DNA from: Palsa-189 sp963803735
GTDB lineage: Bacteria; Acidobacteriota; Terriglobia; Acidiferrales; UBA7541
DNA: 64,000 nt
Direction: 5' to 3'
Assembly: GCA_963803735.1 (NCBI GenBank)
Contig: CAWDNV010000010.1
Coordinates: forward strand, 744,001-808,000
The position numbers and the translations under genes were made by a program. Below, piece by piece: positions 17,221-25,119 of this stretch (position 1 is its first letter; each line of letters opens with the position of its first letter). The notes under the pieces were generated by a model. The model did no database searches. It was given only the letters and a program-made list of their open reading frames with translations, and was not told where the DNA came from.

Positions 17221-17610
17221 ATGCGAGTGCGGGCGTACACGGACGCGGATCTCGAATCTCTGTGCGCGATGCATGCGGTGCAAGGATTCGGCTACGCTTT
17301 TCCTGATCTCGCCGATCCGCTGTTTCTGGTTCGCAGCGTCATGGAAGAAGATGGCCGGCCCCGCATGGCCGCATTTTTGCGGCTTACCGCGGAGGCTTAT
17401 CTGCTGGCCGATCCGCGCGAAGGTTCGCCGCGCCAGCGCTGGCGCTGGCTGCTCGCATTGCATGAATCCGTACGGCAGGAGGCCGCGGCGCGCGGCCTTG
17501 CCGACGTGCAGGCGTTTTTGCCGCCGCGCGTGTCGCGCGCGTTCGGGCGACGCCTCGCGGCCCTGGGCTGGCGGCACGATCCGTGGACGTGCTACACGCG
17601 GCAGGTGTGA
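17221..17610 (+). CDS. GNAT-like acetyltransferase of phage type
   Basis: A 129-residue protein (ATG 17221; a TTG directly precedes it in frame). It starts MRVRAYTDADLESLCAMH, the usual first strand and helix of GNAT enzymes, and carries a middle AEAYLLADPREGSPRQRWRWLLALHESVRQEAAARGL and an ending RRLAALGWRHDPW. Short GNAT-like proteins with this ending are often found beside phage tail genes; their substrates are unknown. The acetyl-CoA loop (Q/RxxGxG/A) is not clearly present, so catalytic activity is uncertain. Confidence 0.5.
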   Translation: MRVRAYTDADLESLCAMHAVQGFGYAFPDLADPLFLVRSVMEEDGRPRMAAFLRLTAEAYLLADPREGSPRQRWRWLLALHESVRQEAAARGLADVQAFLPPRVSRAFGRRLAALGWRHDPWTCYTRQV

Positions 17611-17670
17611 AGGACGCGCATTGAGAATGCTGCAGATATAAAGCGGCGAGCTGCAACCGCAGGGAAGAAA

Positions 17671-17818
17671 AGGACCCACACGTGACTTTTCTAACGCGCG
17701 GGTACCCGCGCGTGAGGCACGTGTGGGGCACCCGCAAGAACGGAGAAGCAGATTCCTCGTCGTCCCGCCTTGTGAGCGCAGCAAGCACGCTTTGGCGGGA
17801 CTTCTCGGAATGACAACA
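17671..17818. repeat. Family D element with family F core, then family B
   Basis: Outer arms GGACCCACACGTG and CACGTGTGGGGCACCC (17671-17735) enclose a family F-like inner unit (GACTTTTCTAACGCGCGGGT/ACCCGCGCGT). A family B element follows at 17749-17818 (GCAGATTCCTCGTCGTCCCGCC to GGCGGGACTTCTCGGAATGACAAC). This cluster separates the phage tail genes from the nitrile hydratase island. Confidence 0.75.
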
Positions 17819-17865
17819 GGGGATTTGTGCCGACGTGGCAAATGACAGCAAGTTTTAAAGCTTCG

Positions 17866-18129
17866 TTACGAAACCCATTCGACGCGGATCGATGCGGGAT
17901 GGATCAAGCGCGGCGTGCGGTGGTGGCGCGTTTCCGGATTGCTCATGCGGATGTAATGGCCGTTGACCATATGCGTGATCAACTCCTCGGTTGATTCGAC
18001 GCGAAAATGCGGACCTTGTTTGCATTTGCTGGCAAGGTATGTGCCATTGCGATAGCGATGCGGCACGAGCATAACGCCCGCTTCTTTGCCTTTTTGCACG
18101 ACGTAAGTGATCGCTAGCTGAGCGCGCAT
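17866..18129 (-). CDS. Small protein of unknown function, antisense to phage genes
   Basis: An 87-residue frame on the minus strand, the only minus-strand gene candidate in the phage block. The sequence (QLAITYVVQKGKEAGVMLVPHRYRNGTYLASKCKQGPHFRVESTEELITHMVNGHYIRMSN) has balanced composition and looks protein-like, with an alternating strand/helix pattern. I do not recognise it. It lies at the left edge of the nitrile hydratase island, so it may have come with the cargo. Confidence 0.45.
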   Translation of the reverse strand: MRAQLAITYVVQKGKEAGVMLVPHRYRNGTYLASKCKQGPHFRVESTEELITHMVNGHYIRMSNPETRHHRTPRLIHPASIRVEWVS

Positions 18130-18267
18130 GCTTCCAGGGGAGGGCCGGCCGGGATTCTATCATTGGACCCGCCGAAGCCAAAAGCTACTTTCGCCGAGGT
18201 TGAAATTCGCGCTTTGCAGTGCCGTTCGGGTCTACTATCATCGGCATATTGTTGAAGGGTATGCCCG

Positions 18268-18981
18268 ATGAAAACCTCTCGACGCGATTTCATAGCCAAG
18301 TCCGGAGCGGCCGCAGCAGCCATGCATGATCTTGCTCACGCGCAGGCCCCCCATCAGGGGCACGATCACGAGCACGAGCATTCCCTGGTGCCTTCCGATC
18401 CGGCGCTGCGGGTGAAGTCGCTGGAATCGCTGCTGGTAGAAAAAGGACTGGTCGATCCGGCCGCGCTCGATGCGCTGGTCGATACGTACGAACACAAAAT
18501 TGGTCCGCGCAACGGCGCGCAAGTTGTTGCGCGAGCCTGGATCGATTCCGGATTCAAACAACGTTTGCTCGCTGACGGCACAGCGGCGATTGCGGAACTC
18601 GGCTTCGGAGGCCGCGGCGGCGATTACCTCCAGGTGGTGGAAAATACGCCCAGCGTTCACAATCTCGTCGTCTGCACTTTGTGTTCGTGTTATCCGTGGG
18701 CGGTTTTGGGGCTGCCGCCGATCTGGTATAAGTCCGCGGCATATCGATCGCGCGTCGTCATCGATCCGCGCGGCGTGCTGCGCGAATTTGGACTCGAGCT
18801 GCCGAAAGACGTGGAGGTCCGCGTTCACGACAGCACCGCGGAGCTGCGTTATCTGGTGCTTCCCGAACGCCCCGCCGGCACGGACAAACTGAAAGAAGAA
18901 GAGCTGGCCGCGCTCGTGACGCGCGACGCCATGATCGGAGTCGCCAAAGTGCCGGCTCCGAAGCCAGGAGGCCGCGCATGA
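18268..18981 (+). CDS. nthA: Nitrile hydratase alpha subunit, cobalt type
   Basis: Catalytic subunit that hydrates nitriles to amides. The metal-binding claw VCTLCSCYPW places C136, C139, S140 and C141 around the metal; Thr in CTLCSC (rather than Ser in CSLCSC) marks the cobalt class. Further family landmarks are VVENTPSVHN before the claw, GLPPIWYKSAAYRSRVV after it, and ELAALVTRDAMIGV near the end. The 237 residues exceed the usual 200-210 because of an N-terminal extension with SRRDFIAKSGAAAAA (Tat-like) and a His-rich GHDHEHEH stretch. AAGGG precedes ATG. It overlaps the beta gene by 4 bases. Identity is very secure; export is only a possibility. Confidence 0.9.
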   Translation: MKTSRRDFIAKSGAAAAAMHDLAHAQAPHQGHDHEHEHSLVPSDPALRVKSLESLLVEKGLVDPAALDALVDTYEHKIGPRNGAQVVARAWIDSGFKQRLLADGTAAIAELGFGGRGGDYLQVVENTPSVHNLVVCTLCSCYPWAVLGLPPIWYKSAAYRSRVVIDPRGVLREFGLELPKDVEVRVHDSTAELRYLVLPERPAGTDKLKEEELAALVTRDAMIGVAKVPAPKPGGRA

Positions 18982-19637
18982 ACGGCGTGCACGACATGGG
19001 CGGCATGCAGGACATGGGCGCGGTGCAGCGCGAAAAGAATGAGCCGGTCTTCCATCAGCGCTGGGAAGGCCGCGTCTGGGGCATGATGTGGTTGGGCTCG
19101 GCCTGGGGCAAATGGAATCTGGACGCCATGCGGCACGCTATCGAACGCATCCCGCCGGCCGATTATCTGCGCATGAGCTATTACGAGAAATGGTTGGCGG
19201 CGCTTGTCGATCTGGTGACGGGCAGGGGACTGGTGACACGCGCGGAGTTGGAAAGCGGCAAGCCCGCGGCGGGTTCGGCGAAAGCAACTCCGCCGGTGAA
19301 AGCGGAAGGCGTACCCGCGCTGATCGCGCGGGGCAATCCTGTAAAGCGCGACGTCGCGGTGGCGGCGCGCTTCCAGGTGGGCCAGCGCGTTCGCGGACGC
19401 AACATCAACCCCGTAACGCACACGCGCTTGCCGCGGTACGCGCGCGGCAAGATCGGCACAGTCGAGCGCGATCACGGCGTTTTTCTTTTCGCCGATAGCA
19501 ACGCGCATTTCCAGGGCGAAAAGCCGCAGCATCTTTATTCCGTGCGTTTCGCCGCGCGCGAATTGTGGGGTGAACAGGCCCCGGCCCGCGACGCCGTCTA
19601 CGTCAATTTATGGGACGATCACCTTGAGCCAGCCTGA
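18978..19637 (+). CDS. nthB: Nitrile hydratase beta subunit
   Basis: A 219-residue partner of the alpha subunit, in an ATGA overlap with it. It starts MNGVHDMGGMQDMG, the hallmark start of NHase beta chains. It continues with EPVFHQRWEGRVWGMMW and YYEKWLAALVDLVTGRGLVTRAELESG, and ends in the SH3-like domain (FQVGQRVRGRNINPVTHTRLPRYARGKIGTVERDHG...YSVRFAARELWG). Length is normal. Both subunits are needed for the active heterodimer. No signal peptide is visible in this chain. Confidence 0.9.
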   Translation: MNGVHDMGGMQDMGAVQREKNEPVFHQRWEGRVWGMMWLGSAWGKWNLDAMRHAIERIPPADYLRMSYYEKWLAALVDLVTGRGLVTRAELESGKPAAGSAKATPPVKAEGVPALIARGNPVKRDVAVAARFQVGQRVRGRNINPVTHTRLPRYARGKIGTVERDHGVFLFADSNAHFQGEKPQHLYSVRFAARELWGEQAPARDAVYVNLWDDHLEPA

Positions 19638-20022
19638 ACCCCAAGCCGCTGCAGAGCGAATTGCGGAATTGCCGCGCTTGCCTCGCGATGAAGGCGGGCC
19701 CGTTTTTGCCGAACCCTGGCAGGCACTAGCCTTTGCGCTCGCAGTCAGGCTTTCCGAGCAGGGCCACTTCACCTGGAAAGAATGGGCCGCCACGCTGGCC
19801 GCAGAGCTCAAAGCCGCTGGCGATAGCGGTGAGCCCGACGACGGCTCGCGGTACTACGATCATTGGCTTGCCGCTCTCGAGCGCCTCGTAGCCGCAAAAG
19901 GATTGACGGATCCGGCCGCGCTCGCTGCACGCAAAGAAGCCTGGGCGGAAGCCTATCGCCACACGCCTCACGGCAAGCCGGTCGAACTCGCCGCCGGCCT
20001 CACGCCGCATACGCACGGCTGA
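19624..20022 (+). CDS. Nitrile hydratase accessory protein (metallochaperone / activator)
   Basis: A 132-residue protein related to the N-terminal half of the beta subunit: LPRDEGGPVFAEPWQALAFALAVRLSEQGHFTWKEWAATLAAELKAAG, then YYDHWLAALERLVAAKGLTDPAALAARKEAWAEAYRHTPHGKPVEL. Proteins of this family insert cobalt or activate the alpha subunit by subunit exchange. The most likely start is TTG at 19624, overlapping the beta gene by 14 bases; a GTG at 19570 would give 18 more residues. The three genes form one overlapping operon, a complete NHase cassette. No amidase or cobalt transporter gene is seen nearby. Confidence 0.8.
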   Translation: MSQPEPQAAAERIAELPRLPRDEGGPVFAEPWQALAFALAVRLSEQGHFTWKEWAATLAAELKAAGDSGEPDDGSRYYDHWLAALERLVAAKGLTDPAALAARKEAWAEAYRHTPHGKPVELAAGLTPHTHG

Positions 20023-20141
20023 ACTGTGGCCAGGCCCCGATTTTCTGCTTTCCATCTTCGGGTCTCCATCTCCTGAATTAAGTCCGCAACTCGAACTTTA
20101 AGTTCTGAATCTTTATCCTTTGCTTCCTCGCGAGGTGCTTC

Positions 20142-20690
20142 ATGGGACGCGGTGCACAAACGCAAACGATGCAGCTGACCGATCAGCAGCTTGCCAATCA
20201 GAACGGCATGAATCAGGCGCTCTACAATCAGGGCCAATCTCTTTCCAGTACGGCGTCGGGGGGCTACCAATCTTTGCTGGCCAACCCCGGCTATACTCCG
20301 GCGCAGCAATCGGCCATAAATAATCAATCACTGGGCGCACTCTCAAGCGCCTTTGGTGCATTAGCCCAAAGCGCCTCGAATCGCCTGGCGCGCACGCGCA
20401 ATTCAGCCGGTTACGGCGATATGCTCGACGAACTGGCGCGCGAGCAGGGCAGGCAGAACGCTTCGGTTGCGCAGCAGAATCAGTTCGGCTTCGCCAATAA
20501 GGCGCAGCAGGATCAGCTCACGGCACTGCAGGGTCTCTCGGGACTTTACGGCGTGAACACTTCATTGTTCGGCCGCAGTTTGGGGATTCCCGGCCAACTG
20601 CTGAACACGCGTACGAATCTGGCCAACGCACCCGGGTTCGGCTCCGCGTTCGCGCAGTCACTCGGCCGCAGCCTGGGCGGGCTGCTCTGA
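20142..20690 (+). CDS. Phage DNA-ejection / internal virion-like protein
   Basis: A 182-residue Gln/Asn/Ala/Ser-rich helical protein: QTMQLTDQQLANQNGMNQALYNQGQ, then NNQSLGALSSAFGALAQSASNRLARTRNSAGYGDMLDELAREQGRQNASVAQQNQFG, ending GSAFAQSLGRSLGGLL. Proteins of this composition are typical of podoviral internal virion or ejection proteins encoded between tail and lysis genes. This marks the return of phage genes after the nitrile hydratase cassette. The exact family is unknown. Confidence 0.5.
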   Translation: MGRGAQTQTMQLTDQQLANQNGMNQALYNQGQSLSSTASGGYQSLLANPGYTPAQQSAINNQSLGALSSAFGALAQSASNRLARTRNSAGYGDMLDELAREQGRQNASVAQQNQFGFANKAQQDQLTALQGLSGLYGVNTSLFGRSLGIPGQLLNTRTNLANAPGFGSAFAQSLGRSLGGLL

Positions 20691-20711
20691 CACAACGCTG
20701 GGGCTGCACGC

Positions 20712-20972
20712 ATGAATCCCTATTGGCTGATCGTTGCGTTTACGCTGCTCACGCAGCTGTGTGTTTTCTTTCGCTGGCTGCATCGACGGCTTCGCGATGC
20801 CTCCATCGAACGCGCATTTATTCGCGACGTAGCTCTTAACCATCTTCCGCACATTTATCACGCGCTGCGGCGCATCGCTGCGCATCAGGGCGTCGAAATC
20901 GACGACCCGCCGCCGGTGTATTTCCCTGAACTGAACGGGGCGCAGCCGAAATCTGACCCGCACACTCGCTAG
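20712..20972 (+). CDS. Small phage membrane-anchored protein
   Basis: An 86-residue protein with one N-terminal membrane helix (YWLIVAFTLLTQLCVFF), then a basic segment RWLHRRLRDASIERAF and a polar, Pro-rich tail. Single-span proteins of this size beside a lytic enzyme are often lysis accessory or spanin-like proteins. No lipobox or clear spanin coiled coil is visible, so this is a positional suggestion. Confidence 0.45.
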   Translation: MNPYWLIVAFTLLTQLCVFFRWLHRRLRDASIERAFIRDVALNHLPHIYHALRRIAAHQGVEIDDPPPVYFPELNGAQPKSDPHTR

Positions 20973-20996
20973 CTCCGCCGCGAAAGAGAAGATCCT

Positions 20997-21443
20997 TTGC
21001 CGCCTGCCGCAGAATTCGTTGTGCTCGCGCACCGCGCGGCCGATACACACGCGCTTTGGCCCGAATTGGTCTGCGCGATCGTCGAGCAGGAGTCCGCCTG
21101 GAATCCGTGGGCGCTGCGCTATGAGCCGGAGTTCTACGAAAAATACGTCGCGCCGCAAATTGCGCGCGGCGCCATCGACGACGTCACCGAATCGCGCGCC
21201 CGCGCATTTTCCTGGGGACTGATGCAGGTGATGGGCCAGGTCGCGCGCGAACACGGCTTCGCGAGCGAATCGCTGGTGTCTCTCTGCGATCCCTCCGTAG
21301 GGCTCGAGATCGGCTGCCGCGTCTTCGCCGCAAAACTCGCCGCCGCCGAAGGCAACGTCACGCGCGCCCTGCTGCTGTGGAATGGGGCAGGGAATCAGGA
21401 CTACCCCGCCGCCGTTCTCGCCCGCGCTGCGCATTACGCCTAG
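20997..21443 (+). CDS. Lytic transglycosylase-type phage endolysin (SLT domain)
   Basis: A 148-residue single-domain muramidase. CAIVEQESAWNPWALRYEPEFY contains the catalytic Glu of the SLT fold (VEQESAWNP). SWGLMQVMGQVAREHGF is the conserved GLMQVM block, and LLLWNGAG...YPAAVLARA is the C-terminal helix pair with the NG motif. It cleaves peptidoglycan glycan strands at the end of infection. The start is TTG at 20997 after an AGAGAAG site. No signal peptide is seen, so release would need a holin. Next to spanin-like genes. Confidence 0.75.
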   Translation: MPPAAEFVVLAHRAADTHALWPELVCAIVEQESAWNPWALRYEPEFYEKYVAPQIARGAIDDVTESRARAFSWGLMQVMGQVAREHGFASESLVSLCDPSVGLEIGCRVFAAKLAAAEGNVTRALLLWNGAGNQDYPAAVLARAAHYA

Positions 21444-21637
21444 ACGCGTACTCGCGCCTGGCGCAGCTTGCTGCCCGCGCGTGTAACTCCGCCGCTTGGT
21501 TCTGCGGAGTGTCGTGTCGAGGCGTCACGTTCGACTGAGTGATCTGCATTTAGGCGATCGGCATTTAGTTCATCGGACCACCGTAAAGGCCAATCTACCC
21601 GTTCCGCACAACACACAACATCAGGAGAAAACTCCGT

Positions 21638-21859
21638 ATGCAATCCGCACTCGAGCACGCCAGTTTGTCTGCGCCGTGCTTTTTCTGGAATCTCTGCCAA
21701 CGTCGCGCTGCGGTAGAAAAGGCTGGCCGTTCCGTCTGCCGCGGCTGCGCGGGCCGCGTTCACGGGAGAGAATACCCGGTGCGCATTCCATCGGAGGAAT
21801 CGCTCTACCTTACCGGGCGCGTGGCCGCTGAAGCGCTCGACATGGTCGAAGATTCCTGA
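21638..21859 (+). CDS. Small cysteine-rich phage protein
   Basis: A 73-residue frame with an AGGAG site 11 bases before ATG. It has cysteines in CFFWNLC and CRGCAGR that could form a four-cysteine zinc site, followed by REYPVRIPSEESLYLTGRVAAEALDMVEDS. It resembles no family I know. The good ribosome-binding site and spacing between two likely lysis genes support it. Confidence 0.45.
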   Translation: MQSALEHASLSAPCFFWNLCQRRAAVEKAGRSVCRGCAGRVHGREYPVRIPSEESLYLTGRVAAEALDMVEDS

Positions 21860-21947
21860 ACGTATTTGCTCCGTACCGATTCGCTATATCTGTAGCATTC
21901 CGCCATTACGGTTCGCGAATCCGCCGAAATCACAGAAGGGAATTGCC

Positions 21948-22571
21948 ATGTCACCAAGTTCCCTGCCGGGCCGCGCAATTGTCGCTCTGGCAGCCGTCGC
22001 CATATTGATAGTGTCCTCGTTGGCCATAATCCTGGTGCGCTCGCGGAAGGCTTCGCAGCAGGCGTCCAACGATATGGCTGGAGTGTTCCGCGCACAGGCG
22101 CCCATTCTCGCCCAGGCCGACAAGCGCGAGCATCAACGGGATGCCGTTCTCAGCAAAAATCTGGAACGGATTTCACGAGCTAAGCTGTCGACGAAGACCT
22201 CGGCAGACGTCATCAAGCGTCTGTCGGCCGCGTTCCCTTCCTTACCAGAACCGGTTTCGGTCTCCGCCGCACCGCTTTCCTCCGGCCCAGATGCCCCTGA
22301 AGCCCCCGCCGTCATTACGGTTCCGCAAGCCGACCTGCAGCCGCTGTTCGATCATCTCGAAGACTGCCGCGCCTGCCAGGAAGTAATTGCCACAGCACAG
22401 CAGGATCTGACAGACGAGCGCGTCAAGGTCTCGGCGCTAATGATCGAGCGCGACGCCGCCGTGAAAGCCGCACGCGGCGGCGGATTCTGGTCTCGGCTGC
22501 GCAGCAACGCTAAGTGGTTCGCTATTGGCGGAGCCCTCGGAGCGCTCGCAGCTTCCTCCGCCCGTCGCTGA
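21948..22571 (+). CDS. Phage membrane-anchored coiled-coil protein, spanin-like
   Basis: A 207-residue protein with GAAGGGAA before ATG. An N-terminal membrane helix (IVALAAVAILIVSSLAIILV) is followed by a charged periplasmic-type region with helices. A CRACQEVIATAQQDLTDERVKVSALMIERDAAVKAAR stretch near residues 133-170 is probably coiled coil, and a second short hydrophobic stretch lies at the C-terminus (WFAIGGALGALAASSA). Inner-membrane spanins have one N-terminal span and a coiled coil, so this fits in part. It is the last phage-like gene before the chromosomal region. Confidence 0.5.
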   Translation: MSPSSLPGRAIVALAAVAILIVSSLAIILVRSRKASQQASNDMAGVFRAQAPILAQADKREHQRDAVLSKNLERISRAKLSTKTSADVIKRLSAAFPSLPEPVSVSAAPLSSGPDAPEAPAVITVPQADLQPLFDHLEDCRACQEVIATAQQDLTDERVKVSALMIERDAAVKAARGGGFWSRLRSNAKWFAIGGALGALAASSARR

Positions 22572-23029
22572 ACCGCCCGACGCACGAACCGCGAGCGGCT
22601 GCCTGTTCACGCCTACGTAAGCTTCTGGGAGCGCGACCGGGTTCCAGAGACTCTATGCAATCCTCCACCCAGTGGCGCCCGGCGGAATTAGCGCACTCTG
22701 CTCGCGACGCAGGGCTGCCACAGATCCTGTTCCAGCAGAGTTTGCACGGGGTCGACTGCACGAAGGGTCAAAGATGTAAATCCACGCCGGGAAGCGGAAA
22801 GCGGGAAGGTTTCAGTCCCGAACCGATCAAGTGATCGCCAGATAAACGCAAATTTTCCTCTTGACGATGTGTGGCGGATAATGTATATTATGTTGCTATG
22901 CAATTAACCCGTCGTTAGCCTTCCTCGTTAGTAACCTTTTCAGAATCTCATTCGTCACATTTGTTCAGAAAAGTAGCTTCGGCTCCGCTTCGGATCGTTA
23001 GTGTAAGTGAGGAAGCGATAAGAAAGAGC
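22572..23029. other. Intergenic region at the right edge of the phage block
   Basis: No gene is supported. Apart from a good sigma-70-like promoter at 22861-22889, the sequence shows no element family and no tRNA. Short frames that overlap the promoter region lack ribosome-binding sites and protein-like composition. Confidence 0.4.
22861..22889 (+). promoter_or_regulatory. Sigma-70-like promoter candidate
   Basis: TTGACG at 22861-22866, a 17-base spacer, then TATATT at 22884-22889, in an AT-rich pocket. There is no clear gene directly downstream, only the degenerate dsbA-like copies, so it may be a remnant of a lost phage or chromosomal gene. Confidence 0.45.
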
Positions 23030-23639
23030 AGAGATCGACGCGGCACAGCGTTTTCCCTTCCGCCGCGCTTTGCCGGGCCAAATCCTGATTCCGGCGATCC
23101 GCGATGCAGGGCTTCAAGTTGTCCCTTCGTGATCCGGTCGCGGAAACGCTTCGCGCCACGCGGTCAACGCGCCCGTTCACGCTGAGGCGACAAGTGCGAG
23201 AAAGCGGCGCGACGTTCTTCCTTCTCAGCAAAATTCTGGAGCAACTTCACGAATTAACCTATCGCGGAAGACCCTGGTAGGTCCGGTCGCGGAAACGCTT
23301 CCGCGGCACGCGCTCATTTACGCTGAGGCGAGAAGTGCGAGAAAGCGGCGCGATCTCCTTCGCAGCAACATTCTGGAGCAGACTTCACGAATTAACCTAT
23401 CGCCGAAGGAACCCCGGTAGATATCAAGGGGCAAGGCTACGGGTGCATGATGTGCTTATGGTTCGGGATGAGCGGAATCGTATTGATGCGTTGCTCAAAG
23501 CCCTCCTGCTTTGGGCTGGTTTGGGCCGACCACGTCAGACAGGGTCTTGGCCCTGGTGACTACTGAACGAGGACTTCCTGGTTGGGGCCGACCATTCTGC
23601 GGCCGTCGGCTAAGCTGGTGACGTGACTGCTGAACGTGG
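23030..23639 (-). pseudogene. Degenerate partial copies of the DsbA-like gene 3' region
   Basis: Bases 23040-23140 match the neighbouring intact gene near 23745-23850: both contain TTTCCCTTCCGCC, CCAAATCCTGA and GATCCGCGATGCAGGGCTTCA. Bases 23230-23270 match the next part of the gene. A tandem unit of about 149 bases repeats at about 23131-23279 and 23280-23420 (GGTCGCGGAAACGCTTC, then GTGCGAGAAAGCGGCGCGA). Bases 23455-23540 and 23571-23625 again match the 3' end of the gene (GAGGACTTCCTGGTT and GGGCCGACCATTCTGCGGCC). None keeps an open frame. Confidence 0.7.
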
Positions 23640-24638
23640 TTAGGGCGCGGGGTGGGCGGAGTCGTACTGGATGTACTGCTCGAGGACTTCCTGGTTTGGG
23701 CCGACCATTCTGCGGCCGTCGACGAAGCTGGTGGGTGTGCTGGTGACGTCCATGGCTTTCCCTTCCGCCATACTTTGGCGCACCAAATCCTGAGTCTTGG
23801 GATCCGCGATGCAGGGCTTCAGTTTGTCTTCGGTAGCTCCGGCCTGAACGGCGAACTCCAGCAACTTGTTATAGGCATTTTCCGGCGAGATCACATCCTG
23901 ATTGTCGTAAACCGAATCGTGATATTTCCAGAACGCGTCTGAGCTCTGCTGCAGAACGCAGCGGCCGGTGATAGATGCGCTCATGGCCCAGGGATGAATC
24001 GTTTCGAGGGGGAAATCCTTGAAGACGAGGCGCACCTGCGGATATTTGGGAAGCACGGCGCGCAGCACGTAATCGAGTTGGCGGCAGCTGGGGCATTCGA
24101 GGTCGCCGAATTCCACAATGACAATTTTGGCGTCGGCGGGACCTTTGGATGCGGCGCCCTGCAGATTCAGTTTGCGCATGGTCTCGCGCAGCGGATCGCC
24201 GCTGAGGTCCTGCAAATCGCCGCGGAGCATGAAGTGGCCGTCCTTGGTGACGTAGACGATGGCGTCGTCAGAGCCGCCCTGAGCGGTGACCACGACGGGG
24301 ACTTCGTAGAGGTCGCCGGCGGGCGAAGGCTTCACGGGTCCGATCTTGAGCTGGAAGTCGGGGCCCCAGGCGTACCATTTGCGCAGAAAATCCTCGACAC
24401 GTTTTTCGATGGAGCCGGATGCGGGGGGCGCTTGAGCGGGCGAGGACTTCCCTGCCGATTTTGCGTCGGACTTTGTGTCGGTCTTTGTCTCACCTTGGGC
24501 CGATTGCTTCGCGGCGGGATTATTTTGCGGCGCGGCGGCGGATGCTCTCGAGATCGGGCGGACGAATATGATGGCGATGAGGATTGCTCCGGCGAGCGTC
24601 AGGCTCGACAAGTTGACAATGGGAATTCGAGATCGCAT
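23640..24638 (-). CDS. DsbA-like thioredoxin-fold protein, membrane anchored or secreted
   Basis: 332 residues from ATG 24638, chosen for its AGGAG site; an upstream in-frame start would add 22 residues. An N-terminal hydrophobic segment (LTLAGAILIAIIFV) anchors or exports it. A Lys/Ala/Ser-rich linker follows, then a small domain (VEDFLRKWYAWGPDFQLKIG). The DsbA-type domain comes next with EFGDLECPSCRQLD (CPSC active site near residues 182-185), the helical insertion, and a cis-Pro region TSTPTSFVDGRRMVG. Likely a periplasmic thiol oxidoreductase. Degenerate copies of its 3' end lie directly downstream. Confidence 0.75.
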   Translation of the reverse strand: MRSRIPIVNLSSLTLAGAILIAIIFVRPISRASAAAPQNNPAAKQSAQGETKTDTKSDAKSAGKSSPAQAPPASGSIEKRVEDFLRKWYAWGPDFQLKIGPVKPSPAGDLYEVPVVVTAQGGSDDAIVYVTKDGHFMLRGDLQDLSGDPLRETMRKLNLQGAASKGPADAKIVIVEFGDLECPSCRQLDYVLRAVLPKYPQVRLVFKDFPLETIHPWAMSASITGRCVLQQSSDAFWKYHDSVYDNQDVISPENAYNKLLEFAVQAGATEDKLKPCIADPKTQDLVRQSMAEGKAMDVTSTPTSFVDGRRMVGPNQEVLEQYIQYDSAHPAP

Positions 24639-25119
24639 AAGGCTCCTACAGACTAGAGTCCCCTTTTTCTCGCTGAAGTTTATCAGGTTACGGGGGAAAG
24701 TCATTGGGGGAGTGGCGTACGGACGCCAAAGTGCTGAACCTGTGCGCAGTGAGTCTAGTGACAGCGAAATCGAGGATCAAGGCCTTCGCGGGGTATATGG
24801 GCACACCCCCTAAAGTTGGCCCACCCCTCGCAGAACACGACGTCCTGCGTACGTTTCGCTCGCCGAACTCATTTCGTAAAAGGATCGTCTCGATACTAAA
24901 GCGATTTAGACATTCCATCCACACATGGCAAGCACAGAAAAGGCCATTGAGGAAACGTAAAAATCGACGCTCTTGTGGAAATTATTGAATTTCACAGGCA
25001 GGTCTACTTTTTCCATAAAAATTACTTTCAACGGGATGCTTCTCTGCTAGCGTATCGCTCCCCGCCCTGATCCATTTGATTCAATCGGATTGGCGGGAAA
25101 AGCGAGTAGTATTCCCGCG
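24639..25119. other. Divergent intergenic region of 481 bases
   Basis: Lies between the minus-strand dsbA-like gene and the plus-strand response regulator. No palindromic element of families A-G and no convincing gene is seen. The right third (24950-25040) is AT rich and is the likely promoter area for the response regulator, but no clear -35/-10 pair stands out. Confidence 0.4.

Noticed and set aside
22961..23559. Short plus-strand frames downstream of the promoter at 22861
   Set aside because: They cover decayed dsbA-like copies and have no ribosome-binding site.
22572..25119. tRNA gene as phage attachment site
   Set aside because: No cloverleaf-like sequence or T-loop consensus was found near the phage edge.
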